A stretch of DNA of 64,000 nucleotides from NCBI GenBank assembly GCA_013152475.1, contig JAADGH010000066.1:1-64000 (forward strand). The letters run 5' to 3'. The stretch comes from Planctomycetota bacterium (lineage in GTDB: Bacteria > Planctomycetota > Brocadiia > JAADGH01). Under the pieces are notes generated by a model, which ran no database searches, was not told the origin of the DNA, and worked only from the letters and a program-made list of their open reading frames with translations. Below are positions 37,495 through 45,325 of the stretch, piece by piece; the stretch's first letter is position 1, and every line of letters starts with the position of its first letter. The translations under genes were made by a program, and so were the position numbers.

Positions 37495-37510
37495 TACTCC
37501 AATACTCCCT
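37418..37510. repeat. Tandem octamer repeats forming an inverted pair
   Basis: From 37418 to 37454 the units TTGGAGTG, TTGGGGTG, ATGGAGTG, ATGGAGTA and TTGGG follow each other. Reverse-complement units lie at 37487-37510. The element overlaps the DUF58 gene start and is the same family as the one at 36202-36266. Confidence 0.75.
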
Positions 37511-37670
37511 TATGCCAAGGCGGACCTTATTCCCTAATGTGCGCAACGCTCGGCATCAGCGCCGTCTACGGCATATCGTTTTCGCCTATACCATTCTCTT
37601 CTTGGCTGGCCGGACTTCGTACAGGGAATGGTTTTCCTTCACACGGCTGGCAGTTTCTTCAGGTGCTTTT

Positions 37671-38477
37671 TCAAACCGAAGGGTCAGCCGTCTCTGCCTT
37701 GAGATATCGTGCAGCCATGCGGCAATAGTCCGGATCGATCTCGATCCCAATGCTGTTTCGCCCGGTGCGCAGCGCCGCGACCATCGTGGTGCCCGATCCG
37801 GAGAAGGGATCCAGAACGGTGTCCTCGGTGAAGGAGAACATGCGGACAAGACGTGTGGCCAGCTCCAGGGGGAACGGCGCGGGGTGGTGCTTGGTCGATG
37901 CTCCTGTAATGTTCCATATCTGCTGAAACCAGCGATCGAAAGCGTCCTTTTCGATCCTGCTCGCGTCACGCTGCTTCTTGGTTGGTTTCCGATAGCCGCC
38001 TGGCTTTCGTTGCATCAGGATGAATTCCATGTCGTTCTTGATGATAGCATTTGGCTCGTAGGGCTTTCCCAGGAACTTCGATCCGTTCTCGACCTCGTAG
38101 GAAGCGTTGGCGATCTTGTGCCAGATGATGGGGTTCAGATTGTCGAAGCCGATCCGTCGGCAGATGACACAGATGTCGGCGTGCAAGGGAAATACGAGGT
38201 GGCGTCCGAAATCGCGGCGCGCGACGCAGACATCTCCGACCACGCAAACAAGTCGCCCTCCGGGGACCAAAATTCTGTAGACATGCCGCCAGACTTTTTC
38301 TAACTCACTTAGGAACGCTTCATAATCGCCAATATGGCCGAGCTGGTCCGGGCCATCGTTATATCGCTTCAGGTTCCAATAGGGGGGCGAGGTGACAACA
38401 AGATGAACGGAGGCGTCGTCCAAGTACCCGAGTTCTCGCGCATCGCCGTTGATCAATCGGTGAAGGGTTGTATCCAT
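37671..38477 (-). CDS. DNA methyltransferase (N4-cytosine/N6-adenine, beta class)
   Basis: From the ATG at 38477 the protein has 268 residues. Catalytic motif IV is TSPPYWNLKRYN near residue 30 and the AdoMet motif I is DPFSGSGTTMVAA near 225. That order, IV before I, places it in the beta class. TSPPY is typical of N4-cytosine and some N6-adenine enzymes. It lies four bases after the PaeR7I-type endonuclease gene and must protect its site. The longer frame starting upstream would overlap the nuclease gene and is rejected. Confidence 0.88.
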   Translation of the reverse strand: MDTTLHRLINGDARELGYLDDASVHLVVTSPPYWNLKRYNDGPDQLGHIGDYEAFLSELEKVWRHVYRILVPGGRLVCVVGDVCVARRDFGRHLVFPLHADICVICRRIGFDNLNPIIWHKIANASYEVENGSKFLGKPYEPNAIIKNDMEFILMQRKPGGYRKPTKKQRDASRIEKDAFDRWFQQIWNITGASTKHHPAPFPLELATRLVRMFSFTEDTVLDPFSGSGTTMVAALRTGRNSIGIEIDPDYCRMAARYLKAETADPSV

Positions 38478-38481
38478 CAGT

Positions 38482-39213
38482 TCACGCAAAAGCAGCCAAG
38501 TGGGCCGTGAGTGTCCGGGCGAAACGCTCAACGGATAGGTCGTCCGCCGGCATTGAGAAACACCCATGAATTCCGTCGTCCGCTGTCGAGGAAACGAACG
38601 CTGCCGCCGTGTAATGGCGCTCCAGTACAAGCTTCCGGCGGAAGATTTCATAACGGCGCATGTATGAAGCTCCGACGAATTCTGGAAAGACCTTGAAATG
38701 TGGCTCGCGTACCTTCACCGGGCGGCTGGATGCGTCACAGTCCTCAAGCATGAAGAAGTAGCCCAGGAATGGCTGAGGGCTGGCAAGGTAGGCGTGCTCG
38801 CGGTAGGCTGTCCACAGGTCGAGAGCGCTTCCCATCGCCTCTTCGGTTCGGTTATTGAAATTGTTGCCGAAAGACGGGCCGACTTGGGACTTCGCCTCGG
38901 TCGCAGCGAGGAGCATCTCTTCCCGTACGACCAGCAAGTCCCACTCCTTGGTGGGACGGAAGAAGCCCGGCAGTTCCACGGCCTTCTTCCTGAAGACAAA
39001 CCGCTCGGCAATCCCGGCATATGTTATCAAGTCCGTGAACAGGTCGATGAAACCGTCCATCTGCGCGCCGCCGGTAACGGCGCTGCGCAGTCCCTGGTCG
39101 GCCTTGCCGATCTGGCGTTGCTTATCTCTCTGTCCCGCCCGAGTTTTCCAGTAGTGAGCGACAGCCTTGCTGGTGCGGGCGGGCAAATCGCAAAGGATAT
39201 CGTTTGGTTTCAT
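38482..39213 (-). CDS. PaeR7I/XhoI-type type II restriction endonuclease
   Basis: This 243-residue protein carries the PaeR7I family core: GGAQMDGFIDLF, then EWDLLVV followed by ATEAKSQVGPSFGNNFNNR. This gives a PD-(D/E)xK-like centre with Asp, then E-A-K. The next segment, GSALDLWTAYREHAY, is also characteristic. PaeR7I and XhoI cleave CTCGAG, so that is the predicted site, by homology only. CTCGAG occurs many times in this window, which fits a protected host genome. It is paired with the methyltransferase downstream and sits between moxR and DUF58. Confidence 0.88.
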   Translation of the reverse strand: MKPNDILCDLPARTSKAVAHYWKTRAGQRDKQRQIGKADQGLRSAVTGGAQMDGFIDLFTDLITYAGIAERFVFRKKAVELPGFFRPTKEWDLLVVREEMLLAATEAKSQVGPSFGNNFNNRTEEAMGSALDLWTAYREHAYLASPQPFLGYFFMLEDCDASSRPVKVREPHFKVFPEFVGASYMRRYEIFRRKLVLERHYTAAAFVSSTADDGIHGCFSMPADDLSVERFARTLTAHLAAFA

Positions 39214-39324
39214 GGATATGGTGTATCAGATTCCTTGGATATCTTCAACATGCGAACGTGAGCCTTGCTCTTGAAACCTGTACGCGAGACAGCATCATCT
39301 TGCCGAATAAAGCTCCACCGATCA

Positions 39325-40260
39325 TCAAATCGGCACGCGGACCGAGTCCACGATCTCCAGGAGGATCTCCGTGATCGATCCGTTTCGATTGGCGGCGGTA
39401 CGGGCATTGCCGATGAGCCGGTGCGAAAGGATGGGAACGACGAGGGCCTTGACGTCGTCGGGCATGCAATAGTCGCGCCCCTCGGAAAGGGCCCGCGCCT
39501 GCGCCGCACGGTAGAGGTTGAGCGAGGCCCTCGGGCTGCCGCCGACCTCGATGGCGTCGCACCGGCGGGTCTCCTGGATCATCCTCACCAGGTAGTCCGA
39601 TACCTGCGCCTCGACCGACACGTCCCGGACCCGCTTCTGGAGCTCGACCACCTCCTCGGCGGACAGGACCGGCTTGAGCGAGTCGATGGGGTGGGCCAGC
39701 TTCTGATCGTGGAGGATTCGCTTCTCCTGCTCCTCCGTCGGGTAGCCGATGTCGATGCGCATGAGGAACCGGTCGAGCTGCGACTCGGGGAGGGGATAGG
39801 TGCCTTCGAACTCGTGCGGGTTCTGCGTGGCGAGGACCAGAAACGGCCGGGGCAGGTCGTAGGTGACCCCATCCATGGACACCTGCAGGTCGTTCATGGC
39901 CTCCAAGAGGCTGCTCTGTGTGCGTGGGGTGGTCCGGTTGATCTCGTCGGCGAGGACCACATTTGCGAAGATCGGACCTTTTTTGAAAACGAAGTCGTCC
40001 TGGGTGGAACTGAAGACAGACACACCGAGGATGTCCGCCGGGAGCAAATCAGGGGTGAATTGGATCCGGCTGAAGGGGACGTCGATCGACAGGGCGAGGG
40101 CCTTGGCGAGCATCGTCTTCCCGACACCGGGAATGTCCTCGATGAGCAGATGCCCGTTCGAGAGCAACCCCACGATGGCGGCGTTCACCGTCTCCTTCCT
40201 GCCGATGAAGACCTTCTGGATGTTGTCGCGAAGGCGGCCGATTTTCTCTGCTGCGGACAT
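39325..40260 (-). CDS. MoxR-type AAA+ ATPase
   Basis: This 311-residue MoxR protein has Walker A EDIPGVGKTMLAKALA, Walker B VLADEINRTTPRTQ, sensor 1 ATQNPHEFEGTYPLPESQLD and the C-terminal GGSPRASLNLYRAAQARAL. MoxR proteins act as chaperones and typically sit next to a DUF58 gene. The start at 40260 has AGGGA five bases upstream, and a strong promoter lies 42 bases before it. Here the expected DUF58 partner is displaced by a restriction-modification pair. Confidence 0.93.
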   Translation of the reverse strand: MSAAEKIGRLRDNIQKVFIGRKETVNAAIVGLLSNGHLLIEDIPGVGKTMLAKALALSIDVPFSRIQFTPDLLPADILGVSVFSSTQDDFVFKKGPIFANVVLADEINRTTPRTQSSLLEAMNDLQVSMDGVTYDLPRPFLVLATQNPHEFEGTYPLPESQLDRFLMRIDIGYPTEEQEKRILHDQKLAHPIDSLKPVLSAEEVVELQKRVRDVSVEAQVSDYLVRMIQETRRCDAIEVGGSPRASLNLYRAAQARALSEGRDYCMPDDVKALVVPILSHRLIGNARTAANRNGSITEILLEIVDSVRVPI

Positions 40261-40301
40261 CGAAATCCCTGGCACGGTTCGTTATGTTCCCTCTCCCTAT
40301 C

Positions 40302-40329
40302 ATCATACCACATGGGCGGGCAAAGTCAA
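40302..40329 (-). promoter_or_regulatory. Strong sigma-70 promoter for moxR
   Basis: On the minus strand TTGACT and TATGAT (with an upstream TGG) are separated by 16 bases. It is divergent from the sulfatase promoter at 40362. Confidence 0.65.
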
Positions 40330-40361
40330 GACAGGCGTGTAACGAGTGTGTAACAAGGGCG

Positions 40362-40389
40362 TTGACATCATGGAGGCAGAACGTAGAAT
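40362..40389 (+). promoter_or_regulatory. Strong sigma-70 promoter for the sulfatase/glycosyltransferase operon
   Basis: TTGACA (6/6) and TAGAAT (5/6) are separated by 16 bases. The leader is about 45 bases and ends with AAGGAG before the ATG at 40440. Confidence 0.7.
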
Positions 40390-40439
40390 GGGGGTGCGGT
40401 ATTCGCAACTGATTGATTACGCAATTGGGAAGGAGCGAG

Positions 40440-41738
40440 ATGAGCAAACCACCAAACATCCTGTTGATCACCGTGCACGACCTCGGCGCACGGCTCGGGT
40501 GCTATGGGGAACGGTCCGTGCCCAGCCCGAATCTCGATGCCTTCGCGGCCGAGGGGGTCCGGTTCGAGAATCATTTCGCCACGGCCTGCTACTGCAGCCC
40601 CAGCCGGGGGGCCATCATCACCGGCAAGCCCCCCCACGTCAACGGCCTGATGGGCCTGGTCAACCTGGACTGGGACCTGCCGGCGTCGAACCGCAACCTG
40701 GCCAAGGTCCTCGGCGACGCCGGCTACGAGACCTACCTCTTCGGCCACCAGCATGAGGTGAAGCAAGTGGAGCAGCTTGGCTTCAAGCACCTCCCCGACC
40801 GATCCGTCGGCCTATCCTGCGAGAAGGTCGCGCCGCAGGTGGCGGAGTTCCTGAAGGGCTGGAACGGGGAGCAGCCGTTCTATGCGCGCGTCGGGTTCGT
40901 CGAGGTCCATCGGAAATACGACAAGTATGAACCCGACGACCCGGCATCCGTCAACGTGCCTCCGTACATGAAGGACACCCCCGGCGCCCGGGAGGACCTG
41001 GCCATGTTTCACGGGGCCATCCGCACGATGGACGAGGCGGTCGGGATAATCCTCCGCGCCCTCGACGAATCGGGACGGAAAGAGAACACCATCGCTGTCT
41101 TCACCACAGATCACGGCCCCGCTTTTCCCCGGGCCAAGGCCACGCTCTACGACCCCGGCATTCACACGGCGCTGCTCATGCGCTGGCCCGCCGGCGTTGA
41201 AGGGAGCAAGGTGTATTCAGAGCTCCTCAGCAACATCGACCTCATGCCGACGCTCCTGGACGCCGCCGGCGCACCCGCGCCGGAGGACGTGCAGGGGCGG
41301 TCGTTCCTGCCGCTGCTGACCGGCGGGGACTATGCGCCGAACGAACTGATTTTCGCAGAGAAAAATACACACCCCGACGACATCAAGCGCGGCATCCGCA
41401 CGGTGCGAACCAAGTACATCCGGAACTATCACGAGGGCCCCATGCTGAAGCTGCCCTCGGACATCGAGGCCAGCCTGACCCGCCGCGACATGGGCGACGA
41501 CCACCTCCGCCCCCGGCCGCCGGCCGAGCTCTACGACCTGGAGGCCGACCCGAACGAGACCGACAACCTGGCGGGAAGGCCCGAGGCGGCCGAGATCGAG
41601 AAGGAGATGGCGGCCAGGCTTCAGGCCCTGCTCGAGGAGACGAACGATCCGGTCCTTCATCCGCCCATCCCGCGCCCGCCCGGAGAAGAGGCCCTGCTTC
41701 AGAAGTTGAGAGAGCGAATCGAGAGGGAGCGCCTGTGA
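40440..41738 (+). CDS. Sulfatase (Cys-type, N-sulfoglucosamine sulfohydrolase-like)
   Basis: This 432-residue sulfatase starts PPNILLITVHDLGARLGCYG. It has the formylglycine motif CSPSR at Cys52, followed by GAIITGKPPHVNG, and the TTDHGPAFPRAK metal motif. The layout, including the short LYDLEADPNETDNLAGRPE tail, resembles heparan N-sulfatase/SGSH-like members of the S1 family. No signal peptide is seen. It has its own promoter and overlaps the following glycosyltransferase gene by four bases (GTGA). A glycan-related role is therefore likely. Confidence 0.9.
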   Translation: MSKPPNILLITVHDLGARLGCYGERSVPSPNLDAFAAEGVRFENHFATACYCSPSRGAIITGKPPHVNGLMGLVNLDWDLPASNRNLAKVLGDAGYETYLFGHQHEVKQVEQLGFKHLPDRSVGLSCEKVAPQVAEFLKGWNGEQPFYARVGFVEVHRKYDKYEPDDPASVNVPPYMKDTPGAREDLAMFHGAIRTMDEAVGIILRALDESGRKENTIAVFTTDHGPAFPRAKATLYDPGIHTALLMRWPAGVEGSKVYSELLSNIDLMPTLLDAAGAPAPEDVQGRSFLPLLTGGDYAPNELIFAEKNTHPDDIKRGIRTVRTKYIRNYHEGPMLKLPSDIEASLTRRDMGDDHLRPRPPAELYDLEADPNETDNLAGRPEAAEIEKEMAARLQALLEETNDPVLHPPIPRPPGEEALLQKLRERIERERL

Positions 41739-43822
41739 CGAACGGGCATCTTTCGCAAAGAGAAAGAGTGGCCCTTGCGGGGGTGTTCGCCCTGGCGCTG
41801 GTCGCCCGGTTTGTCGCGATGGCCGTCGCCTTCGACCCGCACCTGAAGTTCGAGAAATACTTCGACCTCGCCCGGCAGATCATCGCCAATGGCTGGACGG
41901 CGAAGGAGGCCTTCGCCTATGCGCCGGGGTATGTCTACTTCATGGCCTTCTTCGTCGGCATGGGTGCTTCGCCCATGGTGATCTGTCTGGTGCAGGTCCT
42001 TCTCGGGTCGCTCACCTGCGTGTTCATCTATCTCATCGCCCGCCGGCTCTTCGACCCCCGCGTGGCCGCGGTGGCAGGGGTCATGGCGGCGCTCTACGGC
42101 CCCTTTCTGACGCACGACATCGAGTTCCTGTCCGACTCGTTCGGGACTTTCCTCTATTGCGCCGCCGCGCTGGCGCTTCTGTGGGCAATGGCGCAGCCGG
42201 GCATCGGGACATTTGCCCTGGGCGGGCTGCTGATCGGGCTCCGGGCGATCCAGCGCCCCAATGTCCTTCTCCTCGTCCCGTGGGTCTTCCTTATCGTCCT
42301 GTTCCGTTTTATGAGGACGCATGGCATCAAGCACGTGGTTGCGTGGTGCGCGGCGCTTGCCGTGGCGATGCTCGTCCCCATCCTGCCCATCACGATCCAG
42401 AACTATGTCGTGGCGAGGGAGTTCATCCCCATCACCGACTCGGGCGGGTACGTCTTCTACTGCAGCAACAACCACGGCTCGCAGGGCCTGCGGTACAACC
42501 CGCCCCCGCTGGTGGCCCGGCAGATGCAGCGCGACCCCGATGAGAAAAAGACGTATATTGATCTCATGGACGACATCCTGTCCCAGCGGGTGGCCAGCCT
42601 GGCCGAGGGACGAACGCTTGGCCCGAACGAATCGTCGCGCTTTTGGTTCCGCGAGGGCATGAAGTGCATCCGCAGGCGCGGCCTGGGGCAGGTTCGGCTC
42701 CTGATAAAGAAGGGCTTCTACATGTTCCATGCCTACCGGAGCCACGACACCTTCCCCGTTTTGGTGAAGGACCAGCGACTTGGCCGCTGGGTCTCCTTCG
42801 GGATGGGGATCGTCGCGCCCTTTGCATTCGTGGGCATGATCGTCACGCGGGACAAGCGGCGGGACCTTCTCCTGGGCTATGCCCTCGTCCTCGCGCCGGT
42901 CGCGTCCATGATGATCTTCTACGTCGCATCGAGGTTCCGCCTGGGACTCGGGGCCATGCTTATCCCCTTCGCCGCGGCGGGCCTGCTTCGGATCGTGGAT
43001 CGGTTGCGCGTGGGGAGGATTCGAAAGGCGGTCGCGCCGTTGATTGCGCTGGTCCTGTTTCTTGGAGCGACCCACTGGCCGGATACGTTGATTCGTGAAC
43101 AGACCAGGGCGCAGGAGATCCGCCGCCACCAGTATCAGGGAGAAATCGCCCGAGACGATGGACGTCTGCTTGACGCCCTTGGCGAGTTCCAGGCGGGGAT
43201 CGTCCTGGCGAAGTACCCGGCGGAGGCGTCCGGGTGCGCCCGGGCGCTGGCGGGGCTCTATCGGCAGATGGGAGACCGGGAGAAGGCGCGGCAGCTCGCC
43301 GCATATGCGAGGGGTGTCCTCGACCCCCAGATGGTCCAGCGCCTTCAATCCCTCCCCAATGACCTCGCGGCCCGCCTTGCCCTCGGGCGCCATTTTCTCC
43401 TTGTCAAGGAGTACCAGACGGCCGCCGATCAGCTCTCCATGGCGGTTGATCTGGACCCGCTCAATTGCTTTGCTCGTTTCTCCCTGGCCGAAGCCCTGTT
43501 TTTCGGCAAGCTCGGCCCGCCGGACCGGGTCGTCTCGGAGCTTGAGAAGTCGCTGGAGTGCGGTCTGCGGTTTTCGTCGTCGGCATATCGAGCCTACGTC
43601 CTGATCGCTCGCTGCCGGCTGTCTCAGAAACAGTGGCCGGCGGCCATCCAGGCCCTGCGTCAGGCCTTGCGCTATTCTCCGGAGTATGGGCCCGCCCACG
43701 CCCTGCTGGCCAACGCTCTCCTGAAAGTAGGCGACCGGAAAGGCGCCGAAATGCACGCAAAACGCGCGCGGGAGCTGGGCAGCGAGAAGGAGTTGGCGCC
43801 GCAGCTTCGCGTGGAGAGGTAA
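41735..43822 (+). CDS. Membrane glycosyltransferase (GT-C/GT39-like) with C-terminal TPRs
   Basis: This 695-residue protein starts with GTG in a GTGA overlap. Residues about 10-450 hold ten or more membrane segments in a GT-C layout, with acidic residues in the first loop (FDPHLKFEKYFDLARQ) where these enzymes bind metal and lipid-phosphate sugar. Residues about 480-690 are TPR-like helical pairs (EFQAGIVLAKYPAEASGCAR, AIQALRQALRYSPEYGPAH). The fusion of a GT-C transferase to TPRs suggests transfer of sugar to protein or assembly with partners. It is closed by a strong terminator. Confidence 0.82.
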   Translation: MTNGHLSQRERVALAGVFALALVARFVAMAVAFDPHLKFEKYFDLARQIIANGWTAKEAFAYAPGYVYFMAFFVGMGASPMVICLVQVLLGSLTCVFIYLIARRLFDPRVAAVAGVMAALYGPFLTHDIEFLSDSFGTFLYCAAALALLWAMAQPGIGTFALGGLLIGLRAIQRPNVLLLVPWVFLIVLFRFMRTHGIKHVVAWCAALAVAMLVPILPITIQNYVVAREFIPITDSGGYVFYCSNNHGSQGLRYNPPPLVARQMQRDPDEKKTYIDLMDDILSQRVASLAEGRTLGPNESSRFWFREGMKCIRRRGLGQVRLLIKKGFYMFHAYRSHDTFPVLVKDQRLGRWVSFGMGIVAPFAFVGMIVTRDKRRDLLLGYALVLAPVASMMIFYVASRFRLGLGAMLIPFAAAGLLRIVDRLRVGRIRKAVAPLIALVLFLGATHWPDTLIREQTRAQEIRRHQYQGEIARDDGRLLDALGEFQAGIVLAKYPAEASGCARALAGLYRQMGDREKARQLAAYARGVLDPQMVQRLQSLPNDLAARLALGRHFLLVKEYQTAADQLSMAVDLDPLNCFARFSLAEALFFGKLGPPDRVVSELEKSLECGLRFSSSAYRAYVLIARCRLSQKQWPAAIQALRQALRYSPEYGPAHALLANALLKVGDRKGAEMHAKRARELGSEKELAPQLRVER

Positions 43823-43843
43823 GCTGGCGAGCCGGTTAAAATA

Positions 43844-43872
43844 CCAAGGGCGACCTTCCAGGTCGCCCTTGG
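43844..43872. terminator. Bidirectional terminator
   Basis: A perfect 13-bp stem (CCAAGGGCGACCT and its complement) with a TCC loop lies between two convergent genes. The minus strand reads TATTTTAA after the stem and the plus strand ATTCTT. Confidence 0.85.
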
Positions 43873-43901
43873 ATTCTTCACGCCAGAATGGCTAAGCGCT
43901 C

Positions 43902-44687
43902 TCAGCCAGACGGGGCCCACAGATTACCATCGTTCGTATCCGAAAGCCCTGCGCTAGTGGTCGCGGCGATCGGGTTATTGAAGTAACCATCGCCATCCGC
44001 CGCAGTGCTATAAGCGGCGGTGTAATCCTGCTGCTGCGCACTCGTGCCGTTGTAGGTCGTGTTGTTCATCTTCGTGCCGTAGGTCTCGCCGACCTCGTTG
44101 ATGAAGAACGACCTCTGGCCGGTGCTGTTCAGCTCCACAGGCCACGCATAGATGCAGAAGCTGGATTCCTGTCGGTTGATACGCGACCGGTTCGTGACGG
44201 CAATGGGCGTCCCCCATGAGGTGCCATCGACGCCATCCGCTGACGTGTCATCCTCGCCGTCCGTTACGCCGTCACTGGCATCTGCTGCGGTCGCGGGGAG
44301 ATACAGCCGATAGAAGAATCCGGACTTTTCCGCATAGCCCGTGCCGCCGGCGGCCCCGCCGGTGGCGAACTGCTGCGAGATATAGGCCGGGCTAACCGCA
44401 GCCGGCGTGCCCGTCGCCTGGGCGGCGCTTCGCCTGGGCGCGGCTTCACCGCACAGCTCGGTGAGCCAACCATACTCGCCGACACCGTCGTTGTCCTGAT
44501 CGGTCTCGGCCTGCTGCTTGTAGATCGCCTCCTGCGTCGAGACCGTCTTCATTGAGCCGATGGTCGCCGACTCATTCGCCGCCATTCTGGATCGAAGCAG
44601 GTTCGGGATTGCGATAGCCGCGATAATCGCGATAATCGCAACCACGATCATCAGCTCGATCAGTGTAAAACCTTTTTCCTTCCGCAT
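43902..44687 (-). CDS. Type IV pilin/pseudopilin-like protein
   Basis: From the ATG at 44687 (AGGAGGAG upstream) the protein has 261 residues. The prepilin signature is textbook: KEKG|FTLIELMIVVAIIAII, with cleavage after Gly and Glu at position 5 of the mature protein. The rest is a polar, Gly/Ala/Thr-rich, extracytoplasmic domain with two or three Cys (LTELCGEA and SSFCIYAW) that could form a disulfide. It is larger than usual for GspG and may be a major pilin or a minor pseudopilin. It is a lone pilin gene with no assembly genes nearby, a long leader and an elaborate upstream region. Confidence 0.85.
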   Translation of the reverse strand: MRKEKGFTLIELMIVVAIIAIIAAIAIPNLLRSRMAANESATIGSMKTVSTQEAIYKQQAETDQDNDGVGEYGWLTELCGEAAPRRSAAQATGTPAAVSPAYISQQFATGGAAGGTGYAEKSGFFYRLYLPATAADASDGVTDGEDDTSADGVDGTSWGTPIAVTNRSRINRQESSFCIYAWPVELNSTGQRSFFINEVGETYGTKMNNTTYNGTSAQQQDYTAAYSTAADGDGYFNNPIAATTSAGLSDTNDGNLWAPSG

Positions 44688-44851
44688 TTCACTCCTCCTA
44701 AACCAATAAACCCAACAACAGAAAAGCCCCCATAAACGACTCACCCAGGACAGCTTTTCTTCGCACCTCCTTCCCGAAAATTCGACTTAGAAAACATGCA
44801 AATTCTCGATCCACTGACTGACTTACCCGTCCATTCACTACCCTTTTCCTC

Positions 44852-44866
44852 GCAAAGTTGATACCA
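44852..44866 (-). promoter_or_regulatory. Sigma-54-like -24/-12 promoter for the pilin gene
   Basis: On the minus strand TGGTATCAACTTTGC has GG and GC spaced by ten bases, as sigma-54 requires, and matches TTGC at -12. The -24 element deviates at two or three positions. The leader would be about 150 bases. Confidence 0.4.
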
Positions 44867-44960
44867 TTCTCCCTTGAGAAGCCATTTTAATGTCTTAACC
44901 CCCTTCGATAACGGTAGCTATGATAACCAACTGCCCAATTGGCATTTTCCATCGGCTTGT

Positions 44961-45052
44961 GAAAGTGACAATTTACGTCACTTTCCCCCTCGACGGCTCC
45001 CAAAAAGTGACAATTTTTGTCAGTTGGCGGTTTTGTGCACAAATTTGTGCAC
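44961..45052. promoter_or_regulatory. Three operator-like palindromes upstream of the pilin promoter
   Basis: GAAAGTGAC and GTCACTTTC form an inverted repeat with a 7-base spacer at 44961-44985. TGACAA-TTT-TTGTCA lies at 45008-45022; both share AAGTGACAATTT and are 42 bases apart, about four helical turns. GTGCACAAATTTGTGCAC at 45035-45052 is a perfect 18-bp palindrome. Confidence 0.6.
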
Positions 45053-45217
45053 GAAACCACCTAATGGACGCGAGGGCGTCGCTGTCCGAGGCCGCTCCGC
45101 ACCTCTTTTCGGCGCCGGTTGGAGGGAGGAGATTGCGTTGTCACATTTTCGCTATCGCGAAAGATGCTTGCAATGACGCCGTGCGGGCTGTGGGGAAATT
45201 CCTCGGCCTTTCCGTGA

Positions 45218-45246
45218 TTGACAGATGCCTGGACGTGGCATAGAAT
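45218..45246 (+). promoter_or_regulatory. Strong sigma-70 promoter for the beta-helix/CBM9 gene
   Basis: TTGACA (6/6) and TAGAAT (5/6) are separated by 17 bases. The leader is about 75 bases before the ATG at 45326. Confidence 0.7.
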
Positions 45247-45325
45247 ATCGCTCCATTGCGGCTTCGACACGGGTCGCGCCGAGGCACCAATTTCCACCTA
45301 CTTTTGAAACGCGACCCCATCAGGA

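Larger units (their letters stand above)
44688..45325. other. 638-base intergenic control region
   Basis: No gene is seen. The region is AT-rich compared with its surroundings. It holds a sigma-54-like promoter for the pilin (44852-44866), three palindromic or inverted-repeat sites (44961-45052) and a sigma-70 promoter for the beta-helix gene (45218-45246). The short frames that cross it show no coding pattern. Confidence 0.6.

Noticed and set aside
37418-37510. CRISPR array
   Set aside because: The repeats are 8-bp degenerate tandem units in inverted pairs with no spacers, and there are no cas genes.
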